From positions 1,302,001 to 1,366,000 of the forward strand of contig JAPXFQ010002850.1 in the NCBI GenBank assembly GCA_028564705.1: 64,000 nt of DNA, read 5' to 3'. The notes below the pieces were generated by a model. The model was given only the letters and a program-made list of their open reading frames with translations, was not told where the DNA came from and ran no database searches. The position numbers and the translations under genes were made by a program. This DNA comes from Apricaphanius iberus (Eukaryota > Chordata > Actinopteri > Cyprinodontiformes > Aphaniidae). Below are positions 49,501 through 61,500 of this stretch, one piece after another (position 1 is the first letter of the stretch; each line of letters starts with the position of its first letter).

Positions 49501-52500
49501 TTTCCTGTTTGGAGAACGTGCAGGAAAAGGTGGCTGCAAAAGGCAGCAACTCTTCCAACCTTATGACACATATGCGTGAATATAAGCCACAGCTCTACAG
49601 TCAATACAAGGTATGTTAACATTAGCACTTTAGCTGAAATCCATGATTTGAGAACGTTGAGTTGAGGAAGAATGCAACGAGTCGCCCTATAGGGCAGCCG
49701 CAGCGACCAGTGCATGCATATAAGCCGTGTCGTGGATACATCCATATTAAAATGATGCTATGCATTACAAGGCTCCCAGGGGGGCAAATAAGAGTTTATG
49801 TTTAGTTTTGTTGGTCGCAGATGGATTGACTCTCGCCGCATTATAATTAATTTAACATTGATTACCAACTGACATTTTCCCAAATCTGCAAACTCACTGG
49901 ATGGACACAAAATGAGGATGATATTTTCCAGATAAAGAGGGTTTATTATATATTATATACTATAACACGTTTCTGCCGCTATAATTAGTACATGTAATAC
50001 ACTCGAAACGACCAACATCACATAGTTATGAAATACTGGAATCAATAGCAAATATATCTTGAACTTCTTATAATGTGCACTGTAAGATAATTAATTTCTA
50101 GCTAATCGTTTTCTTTTGATTTAGCAACAAAAAAAGGTATAGGCAAACTCGTATGTATATTGATATGGGCAGTAGAATAATGAGAATAATGATTTGCATG
50201 CTCAACCCTTGTTCCTTTACTTTGATGTGAAAAATTGCACTTTTGATAAGGCTTTGTCTGTATTATTATAAATATAATAAACACTGTTACACTTTTTCAA
50301 AACTATTTCAGTTTGAGTAGGGCTATCAATGTTTTCTAAACAAATTCAACACCCTTAAAAAAATACCATGATAATACCGAAAACTGATCATTTCTGTCAC
50401 TATAACCGTGAGGTTAAATTTTCACACCGTGACAACCCTAGTAAGAATGTGAGCCCCTTTGTGGGTGTGAATCTTGCATCACTGTAAAGCGCTTTGAGCG
50501 GTCATTATGATTAGCAAAGCATCATAAAGACAGTCCATTTAGGCCTACAGAAAACGCAATAAATGTAGTCATATTCTTGTAAAAACATGATTGGTATTAC
50601 ATTATGACTCCAAATTATATTTTTGGTCTTAAAAAAATATTTAGTGCTACTAAAACAAATGCATCCAAAATCTATCTACATTTCTAGATTGGAGTCTCCA
50701 AATGCGCAGTGGTTAGCACTGTTGCCTTGCAGCAAGAAGGTTGTGGGTTCTTATCCAGGGCTTTTCTGCATGTAGTTTGCATGTTCTCCCCAAGCCGGAG
50801 TACCCTTCGGGTACTCCGGCTTCCTCCCACAGTCCAAAAACATGACTGTCAGGTTAATTGATCACTCTAAATTGCCCTTAGGTGTTGATGTGTGCGTGCA
50901 TGGTTGTTTGTCCTGTCTGCCTGTATGTGGCCCTGTGATGGACTGGCGACCTGTCCAGCTGGAGATAGGCACCAGCCCCCCCGCGACCCCTGGAGGACTA
51001 AGCGGTTCAGAAGAAGGATGGATGGAATTGGAGTCTCTAATAATAAAGCTGGAATACAAACATGTGATTTATTAATGTTTTGCATATATGCTGTACCTTA
51101 ATCAAATTACGTTTTTTTTTTTAGCATTTTCCTGAAGAAAGTTATGTTAACATTTAACACAAAGTGTTTACATTAAAGTAAGAAGGAGCATATCTGAGGG
51201 AAAAGTTACTTCTCAATAGTTTTTTTTCTTTGGTGAACTGTAAAATTATAGCAACAAATCATTGTTACTTGAGGACTTATTCTTAAATATTTTTATTATA
51301 ATATATATTGTATATGTAAGGGCAGTACAATGTAATGAAAACATCTAAACTGTAATTCCTGCATGACAATTTTCCAACCACTCCATATGAGCTTTGACAT
51401 CTAAGCCATCTAAAATATACACCAGGGGAGGTCATCGAGTAGTAATAGTCCATCTATTTGGCTATTTTCAAAATGTGCACTGGAATTTGCATGTCATATA
51501 ATATCCTACTCAATTCAATCCAAGCAGTCCTTTGCAACTGCAATATTGGAAACTCTCACATTGTGACGATGACTGTAATTTAATATATTGTGCACTTCCA
51601 ATACAGTTAAGCCTAAACTTATTCATATTACCAGCAGACAGTATATAACTATAAAAGCAAGACATATAGTGTGTGGTAAATAAATGACCCTCCTCTAAAA
51701 ATTACAGAAAGTCAAAGAAACACAGCGGTAACAACTGGTTTATCTGCTCATTTTTCATTGTTTTTAATATAATCCCATCATTTATCCACACAATTTACAA
51801 GGAAAACAGATTTAGTGAGTGCTGTGACTGATGGCTTTAAGTCAACAACACATTAAAAACAGAAAGCATATTTCCAGATACATTAGGTCCAGAGGGTCTG
51901 TTTCCAAGTGATTGCAGATAAGGAGTAAAGGAAATAATGAACTGTAACTCAGGCCGTCCTTAGTAAAAATGAGTAGTTTCACAGTAATATATTACTATAA
52001 ACAATGCAGGGAAGTTGAGCCCTCTGTTTTACACTTAAAACATGCATTCAAATTTATGATATCTAGACGTGTGTATTTTCTGACACAATATGCAATTTTG
52101 TCTTGCTTCTTTTCTTTTTTTCTTTCTGCAATCTACTCCACTGTTCAGTGTTTTTTCTGCTCAAAAGGTCTTTTTTACGCATTTCCTGATCCTTCCTTCC
52201 TGCTACATTTTATGCAACTGGAAAGCAAAGTTAAGAATATATTGTCCTGTATGAAAAGTTTATTCAGTTATTATTGTGCAGAAAAAGAAGAGATTGAAGA
52301 ACAGCTTTTATTAGATGTTGAATGATGTTGGAATTGGTTAAATATCTTTCAGGTAATTGCATTCTTGGAATAACTCTGCTGCTACAAAATGTACAAACTG
52401 TAAAACGTTTCATAAAAGTTCTGACAGGACAGTTTCCACTGTGTGCTTTTTCCATTTTGAATTGTCTTGTTGCAGAAAAGTGCAACATAAATAACCATGA

Positions 52501-55500
52501 CTTTTATTATGACTTTTTGACATACGGAAATGTAAAGAAATTTTGCAATAATGTTCATTTTGAGATAATATCAACAACTGGCAGCTCTCTGCACAGTATT
52601 CATTTCACAAATCAGTATTAACTAATTATCCCTAGGTAATGTGGGGGAAAAAAATCTAAGGAAATATAATCTGGAAAAGGACGTTTAAGAAACCTCAAGG
52701 GTCAAGATTGTCCATACCACTGTGGGATTTATAAAACAGGAATATGGAGATGTCCTTTGGTCCCACAGAAAACTCAGAACCATTACAATATGAATAGCTG
52801 TCCCTCACTCTGACCCCAGTACTCTGGCCATTCAATGTTAATGCATTTAACGGGCATGAAAGGGAGGATTAACCAGCCAGGGCCCCTGAGAGCCAACTTT
52901 AACCCCAAAACATCACAACAGGGAGGAACACTGAGATTTTTAGACTAAGGATATGAACATGCAGCACATTAAACTCTTGCTATTTTCAGGTAGATTTGTG
53001 TGGCACAGTAAGAGTTTTAAAACTTAAAAGTGTAATCAATGAATTATGATTTATAAAGAACGCACTGAGGTAAAGATGTCCTGGGGTAGAAATGAACATA
53101 AAGACAAACTTTGCCAAGTTGTTTTGCACATGCACAAATACAGGATGCGATAGTCACCCACCGTCCTCACTGGTGTGCGTCTCTGTCCCTCCCTCATTGT
53201 CCACCTCTTCCAGTGCCCCATGCTCGCTGTAGGGACTCTCGCTGTGGGTAAAGAAAACAAACATACAAACCATGAACCACAGCAGAGACCAGAGCTTTGC
53301 TCCCAATTTTTTTTTGTTTTCTTGTGTGATTTTTATTTTTTACAATGTCATTTTCCAAATAAATAATTTTTCTCCCTAAAAAGTTTCCAGAATTTCTTTC
53401 CAGATGCAACGACAGTCAATTAAACATAGAAGCACTTTAAGCAACGGTCCTCATTACTTTTCTTAGACAGTCTTAATCTCTGTCCGTGATTGGCCCCTTT
53501 TCTAAAAGCTCCTCCTTTGGCACCGGGGCTGTGAGAGCTGGTAGTAATGCTCCACGGCCCTCTCCACAGATTACCTCTGCCAGGAACTGAGAGTCCCCTC
53601 CACTTCCTCTCCATCTAGAAAGAGCAGTGAAGCTGCCAAGACAACAAATCTCCCAAGGGCTTTGGTAGGCACTACTGGGGGGACACGGCTGTTCTGAGAC
53701 GGGTGATTAGTTTTAGTCGGTGGATAAGTCCCTGTCAGCCTCAACGGAGGCCGATAAAGACAGGAAGAAACCAGAGATAAGCCCCGCTTACAGATGTGGG
53801 ACTGGCAAGGAGCCCTAAGTGTGACCTGTCTGGCTGTAGTTTGTGCTGCGTTTGGAGTAATCATTGCCGTTTTAGACAAGCTGCGGCTACAGCAATTTAA
53901 GTGATTGTTTCAGTCTGGCTCGTCCATAAAGAAATCCATGGAGAGTCAGCACTGATGCATGCTCTGCCATGTCATGTTCTACAGCCACAGGTGCCTAACT
54001 AGCCTGTATTATTACTTGTGTGAGCCTCACAGACGGCTATGGTATTGAGAGTATACCTACATGTTCAGTCAGACCTCTATGAAAGTGTTTTGGCTGCATG
54101 CCTGTGTTCCATTAACAATAACAAAGCAGAAATGACAAAATCACCACCACCTGTGAGACTTTCAAACCTACATCTCATTTGGGAGTTCTGTGCAGCTGCA
54201 TGCAGTGACTTCATCGGGATGTTTTGCACCTTTGTCTTTAATAATACGTGACCTACGACTGACGCCACACACAGCTGCGACAGGACATCCTGGCAGAGAC
54301 ACTTTATCTTAGTGTGAAAGACAGAAATATAACTGTATATGCAATATTAAACACAGCACAGAAATTCAATTTGCTCTTCTCTTACGTATAGTACCTGTTA
54401 AAAGCAACCCTTTTCACGTTTCATAAACTAAAACAAAGTAGTGTGTAATTATTAAACACAAGCAAAATGGTGTATGGTTTTTAAGTCTCTTAAAAAAAAA
54501 GGAGGAAATTAGTGTTCATTTATATTCAACCTCCACTGGGTCAATTCTTTGTATAATCACCTTTTGGCGCAATTTCAGCTGCAAACAATTAGGTGTATGT
54601 TTCTTTGCTTTTCACATCTGGAAATCAACAATTGTTTCCTTACGTTCCTGCACAAGAACCCAAGATCACTCAGACTGGATGGAAACTGTCTTGTTTTATT
54701 TTCAAGTCCTCTAAAAGTTGGATGTAGGTCTGGAGTTCGACTAAGACATTCTAACACATGAATATTCTTTCATCAAAATCATTCTGTTGTTGCTCTGGCT
54801 GTATGCAAACCTCTGCCACAAATCAAGTCTTCTGCAAAAATGCATTGGATTCTTTGCAACTTGCATTTAAGGCTTATAGAGGGTTTGATGATGTAGCTAT
54901 AGTGCTGATGAAGTTGCTCTTAAAACATCTTCATGATAATTGAGTCCATGGAACACATGCCTTTCATATTGTAACGTAAACCTGATCTGTGGAGTTTTCT
55001 GCAGCTCCTCCAGAGATATTATGGGTCTTTTGGCAGCTCCATTATTAATGGTCTTCTTGGCTGGCCTGTTGTTTTAGGTGGATGGCCGTGTTTTGGTAGT
55101 TGTACCAACGTCCTTTCACTTTCAGATGTTGGAATAAAAAGAATTCTGTGAGATCTTCAAACATTTCTCCATAACTTCATTGCTGACCCAGGTGCAGTGC
55201 CTTGGCCTTCATGATGCTGCTTTTTCTATAATGCTCTCCAACAAACCTCTGAGGCTTACACAGAACAGCAGCATTTAGACTTACATCATTTACACAATTT
55301 TATTTACTGATTAGGTAACATTTTAGGGCAAGTGGTTACACTGGATTCTATTTCTGGGTATGGAGTATAGCAAGGAGGGTTGAGATACAAATATATCCCA
55401 CCGTTTTCAGATTTAATTTAGTATGTAAAAAAAGTGAAAAACATCTATAATTTTTCTACCATTTCACAATTATTGTATTCTCTAATGTGTTTGTTTATAA

Positions 55501-58500
55501 GTAAAACCTCAGATTTACAAATTAAAGTTATCTCGTTGTGACCAGTGATGGGCAGTAACGCATTAAAAGTAATGAGTTACTGTAATCCAATTACTTTTTT
55601 CAAGTAATTGGTAAAGTAAGGAATTACAGTGGCAAAAAAAGTAATTAAACTACCGTTACTTCTGCGCAAGTAGGCTGCGTTAGTTACTTGAGCAGAGCGC
55701 ATCTCATGACAGACATGACAAATCCTCACCCATTGGTGAAATTTGCCTTTTTAGCAGCAGCGATGGGCAAGTTTTCAGGAGAGCAGACGTCTTAATTTGA
55801 ATGACAGGACAGGTAGTTTCAAGTACTTTTTGTATCCACTTAGTTATGGGATTCAAAACTGTTAAGACCGACCTCAAGTTTAGTTTCCTTTTATTTCAGC
55901 TGCGTACCTTCGCCAGCCAGCGGACCCTGGCTCTCTTTTCTGCTCTTTACCCGAGAATGCAGCTGGAAACTAAAGTAACAGCGTCATCCTCAACAGATTC
56001 AATACTGTGCTGTGACCAAAGTGAGAAAAAAAACTAACTTCTCAGTATCTCTCCTTACAGACTCCTGTGAGTTTTTAGAACGATTGAGCAACTATACCTA
56101 CGACTATTCCCCTACTCAGGGGCGTATCCAGGAGGTTAATGACGACGGGCCTAAAAGGGCCCAGGCTGGGTCTGGGAGTGTAGCGACAAAATAAAAGCAG
56201 AGATTTTTTTCTGTGAGTGGTGACCAAATCTGAGCTGTTAAAATTACATTTGAAGTCACTTTTTTAGCAAAAATATATGTAAAAATGCAGACTCTTGACC
56301 CTGCTAATAATGATACCAATCAATAGCACCCCCACCCCGTAGCGATTGCACCGACACCCAAGCAACGAAGTGTGGCATCCCTCACTTTGGAGGATATGTA
56401 GCGTTACATAGCGTAGGGTAACTTGTTTTTTTTTAATTCAAACCTAGAATTTACATGACCCTGCATGTCAGGTATGATTTTTTAGAATGATGCAAAAGTA
56501 GTGTAACTAGTAATGTAACTAAGTTGCTTTCCAAAAAAAGTAACTAAGTAATGTAAGGCATTACTTTTTTGAGAAGTAAAGAGTAATACGTAATGGATTA
56601 CTTTTTTTGAGTGACTAGCCCAACACTGGTTGTGACTAAAAGTTTCAAAAGTTATTGAGGTGCCAATACTTCTGTAAGGCACTATTAGATGTTTTTTAAA
56701 TTCCCTACCAGTAGTCGCCACCAGCCATGCACTTCTCGTAGATGGGCCCCTCCATTTCTTTGGCATCAGGAAAGATGGTCTCGTGGTGGATGATGATGGT
56801 CTTGATGATCTCATTCACATGAGCCTGGCAGGAGACCTGGTCTTGGCTGTCTGGAGTAGGCATGAGTGTGGGGCCGAAACATATGGCCAAATTGTATGGG
56901 TCCATCATGTTTTCATCACTGTACTGGGACAGACTGGAAAGAAACACAATGAGTTGAAAAGATTTCTCCAGAAACGTCCCTCTAACAAAACTCCTAACAA
57001 ACCCCAATAAAGAGAGGACCAGAAGCTTTGAAACTTAGGTGTGTAGACTCACTGGTTGAGGAAGGCAAAGAGGTAACGCATCACAATGAGAACTGATCTT
57101 GGAATGGTTAGAAGGATCTTTCGGATGTAAAGAGCTCTCTCATACAAGTTTTCTATTCCTAAAAAAAGCAAAAAACAGAAACACACAATTAATGAAACAA
57201 CCACAACTTTACCTGACAGCCTTTTCTCTGATACCCCTTGAAATGTCAGATAACCCTGAGTTATTCATTTCCATGTGGGGTTCATTTTGGGGTCAATAAA
57301 CGATTAGTGTTTAGTGTTCTTTGTTGGCCCTGTTCCGGTTCTCCCTGACCAGAAAAGAGATTCTCAAAAGACAGAGAGCTACTTATAATACCTTTATAAA
57401 TATCAACAAACAGTTTTGCATAATTTACAAAAAACTCTGTTTGATTTTGCTTCAGCTTTACAAGGAGATTGTTTGAGTTTATTTGGTTTTCTTATATAAA
57501 AAGCAGCCCAAACAAACCTTCATTACTTCTCATTTGTTGCCGGACTGCTGCTGGTAGCAGTGATTGTAAGATTTCTGATGACAACTCAGTTAAGGTCAAT
57601 AATGCATAATATTAATAATTATCCTAAAGAGAGACTCAATAAAATAGTTATTTTGCAACAAAAATCGATTTGCTCTGTTTAATATCAAAGTTTATGAAGA
57701 TTAATCCCTAAATTATAAACACGAAGTAAAGAAAACATATCTTAATTTCAATCCAACATACAATATTCTTTGCTTTTCAACATTTTTCATTTAACTATTT
57801 AAATCTATTTTATTGGGGAAGATATTAAATTACTCAGAAAGGTTTCCTGAGTAGATTTTATTACTATATTTCAGAATATATATCCACATGTAACACCAAT
57901 TGGTTTGCAGTTCTTGAATTGAATTAAAAACACTCTGATTTCCTCAGTTAAAAATGACTGGGTTTTTTTAAACAAAAGAAAAATAACGCATTTAAGATGG
58001 CTAATTAATTGCATTCTGTCTTTTTATGAAATATTCTGATTTGTTTCTGTTTTGGTAGTACGGCTGAAGAATCTCTCTGACTCAAAGTATGGTGTTGAAT
58101 TATGTTTTACAGAGAAGAAGTTAGGTACCTTGGGGATGAACAAAAATGTGATAATGAGAAGCATAGTGTGTGTGTGTTTAAGGTCTACATCTGTAAATGT
58201 GGTGCTTTTGTATTATTAACATTTATCTCATCATACTCCTCCAATGACAAGAAAAGGAGGGAGTGACAGAAGTTAAAACTATCTACTGACGACAGCAAGG
58301 ATGACAAACAGTTTCTCTTGCTCCCCTTGAGAACAGCAGAGTTGAGAACAAGCCAGAAAAAGAGAAAAACTGTGTCAAACTTTACAAACGTGTCTTTATT
58401 TTAAGATGGAAATGGCCAAACTTTTTCTGCTGGAGCACTTCTGAGACATGCGTGACAAAGCTGAAACTTATGTCCTCCATTACCATATCACTCGTTTCAA

Positions 58501-61500
58501 CTGAAGTAGCCTGCGTGTTTTACTTGGAGAGGCTGAGGCAGTGCCAGCTTGCTAAATATAGCCGCGTCATCATCCAGCCTCCTTGTGTCATCTGGGGTTT
58601 GGGCTTCTTGAATATTCGTGATGCGTTACATTTTTCATGAATGCCTAACTAGGTTTCTGTGTGATCATCCAAACGACAGAAGCTAATATTTAAAGTTACT
58701 TTGATGTAGGCTTCGTCATTGTAACAAATACAGTACTGTGCAAAAGTTTTAGGCAGGTGTGAAAAAACGCTATAAATTAAGAATGCTTTTCTAAATATAA
58801 ATGTTTATTTTCAGCAATTTCCAAGATGCAAAGTGAGCAAACAAAAGAAAAATATAAATCAAATCAATATTTGGTATCAGCTGATTCCCAGACAACCAGG
58901 CTTCACTGAGATCCTTTAGTTTGCACGGGTTGTGGATACGAAATGTCTCTACAATCACACCAGCTTCCCCCAGTGGCACATGATCTCATCGCATCAGAGA
59001 AACGCTTACACCCCTCAGTAACATGAGAACATGAGGTTACAACAAAGCAAACCAGAACTATTGTTTAGGAAGAATATGGATTCAAACAATCTGGGTACCT
59101 GTTTATGCATGCACACTGCTAACAATAACATTAACAATAAGCTTTTAATACTCACCAGAAAAAAGCTTAAATTGTTAAATAGTAAATATATACAGTGCTG
59201 TATCAAAGTTTTATGTGGGTGTGAAAAAAATGCTTTAACCAAAGAATGCTTTCAGAAAAATAAATAATTATTCTTTATTTTTATTAAATAACAAAATGCA
59301 AAGTGAGCAAACAAAAAAAACATCTAAATCCAATCAATATTTGTGTTACCACCATTTGCCTTCACACCCGAATCAATTCTTTTAGGTAAACTTTCAAAGT
59401 CAGGGGTTTTGTAGGATTATGGTCCGATATATAATCAACCAATTATACCAAACAAGTGATAATGATCATCAATGTCACATGTAGGTTGAAACAGGCAATG
59501 ACTGAAACAGAAACAGCAGTACAGGAGGCTTAAAACTGGTTGATAAACAGCAAAACTCTGCTGCAAAGGTGAGGTTGTGGACGATAGTTTCAAGTCATGT
59601 CAAGATTGAACAAAGCAACAAGACACAAGGCAGTTCTACTGCATCAGTAAGGCCTCTCCCAGAAAAAGATTTTAAAGCAGACTCAAGTTTGTAGAGCTGC
59701 TGTTCATGGTGTTTTGAAGAAGCACAAAGAAACAGGCAACGTGGAGGATCGTAGACGCAGTGGTCGGTCAAGGATACTTAGTGCAGCAGATGAAAGACAC
59801 ATCAAGCTTATTACCCTTTGAAATCATACGATGTTTATCAGTACCATGAGTTTAGAAGTGGCAGAAACCAGTGGGACCCAGGTACACCCATCTACTACAG
59901 AGAAATATGGTCAGAAGTGTTCTTCGTGGAAAAGTTGTAGCCAAAAATCCGTACCTCTGACGTGAAAACAAGGCAAGCTGACTGAAGTATGCAGGAAAAT
60001 AAGATAACATAGATAAAAGCTTTATCCATTTGACAAGAAAATTATATTGCAATACAACACATAATTACATGGAATAAAAATTATTTTAATTTTTAAAAAG
60101 AATCATCCCAGCAGATAAAACTACTTGTTCAGTGGGTAATGCAAGTTAGCATGAAGGAATGTTTGCATTGTAAAGTGTTTTCCAGATGGGAGGAGCTGCT
60201 ACTTTCCTTATAAACCAAGGGAGGAGTCTGCAGATATCGTCCTTGCTAACCCAAGAGTTGAAGAGAAGCCTTTCCACAGAATGACCCATTTTTTTAGAAC
60301 ACATATACAGAACTTTTATCATCTGTGACATCTGTGGCAGAAAGACAGCATAGCCAAACTGGACTCTCATACTCGAGTCTGGTGGCACTCAAAAATAGTT
60401 AAAGGATCCTAATACTAGCACCAAAATACCTAAAACTGTTGACACGTGGACCAAGAAGAACTGATGCTGTTTTGAAGGCAAAGGGTGGTCACATCAAATA
60501 CTGATTTAATTTAGATTTGATTTTTGTTCAATCAATTAATTTTGTTGACTGATTAAAATAAAGGATTAACATTTACATTTTTGAAAGTATTCTTTGCTTA
60601 CAGCATTTTTTACACCTGCCAAATAAGATTGCACAGTACTGTGTATCTCACCACAATGATGAAAAATGTGATTGAGGAAAAAAAACAAACAGAACAGATA
60701 AATGCAAAATCTCATGTTGGGCGTGAGCCTCTGCACATGGGAAAAGGTTATTTTAATATCGGGGCTGTTGGGCCCACAGTTCAGACTGTAATCACAGGAC
60801 TGTAAACGGAGACTCCCCATCACTCATCCAGCACAATTATGGTACAACCAGAAAATACATCCAAAGCCTCATCATCCTCATTTCAATCCACAAATACTCA
60901 AAGATTTAAAAGCTTGAAAACGCAGAGAGCACACGATTGTTCCTCAACACATTCCCCACAAGGCACCAAAGCAAGCATGAGCACATGACTTTGTGGGAAT
61001 TCAATTGTTCTCCAGCACAAAAATCTCCCCACATGTATAGCATTAAAAAAGCCACACACTGTTAAAAATAATATTCCTCAGTGTGTTGTACCAAATACAG
61101 TAGTAGCTTTATAAAACACAAGAAACTGTGTTGATGAGAGTATTTTTACTGGGTGCTGAATTTAATAATTTAAAAAAAATTAAAGGAGTAATTAAAGCTC
61201 GAGATATTTAAGACTTGAGATTTTAATAATTCCTTAAAATAATATTAATGTCTGGTGTAGTTTTTGGTATCAAGCTCAAAATGTCAGAAAAAATAGAAAT
61301 AAAGTCCGGAAAATCCTGGAGTAATTAAAGTTTTCTTTTGATGCCCTTCCCCAACCCGTTGCTGGCTATTGCTGTTTAGCTGAAGGCTAAATGAAGGCTG
61401 AACACATGTTTACCTCATAAGAACACCAGATTGAGCTGTTTGGTGAAATGACTTGTAACCAAAAACAGAGTTGATGTTGACGCTAAAACAGCATAACCAT

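Larger units (their letters stand above)
46801..53161. other. srgap1 intron, repeat-rich
   Basis: No coding exon was recognised. Several repeats are listed separately (48703-49760, 49053-49290, 50320-50545, 50692-51028). Two open frames of 118 and 132 codons (51969-52325 and 47861-48259, plus strand) show no known motif. 51100-53100 shows nothing I can name. Confidence 0.45.
53242..56708. other. srgap1 intron with nested transposons
   Basis: No exon was recognised. 53420-53880 is less AT-rich and has an open minus-strand frame of 102 codons without known motifs. From 54540 onward the intron is a Tc1-like relic interrupted by a hAT element. Confidence 0.45.

Noticed and set aside
51969..52325. 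118-codon plus-strand open frame rich in Phe, Tyr and Cys
   Set aside because: The composition is that of AT-rich DNA; no domain or neighbouring exon.
53571..53879. 102-codon minus-strand open frame on the srgap1 strand
   Set aside because: It does not match any part of srGAP proteins, and the flanking exons 53162-53241 and 56709-56933 already join in phase without it.
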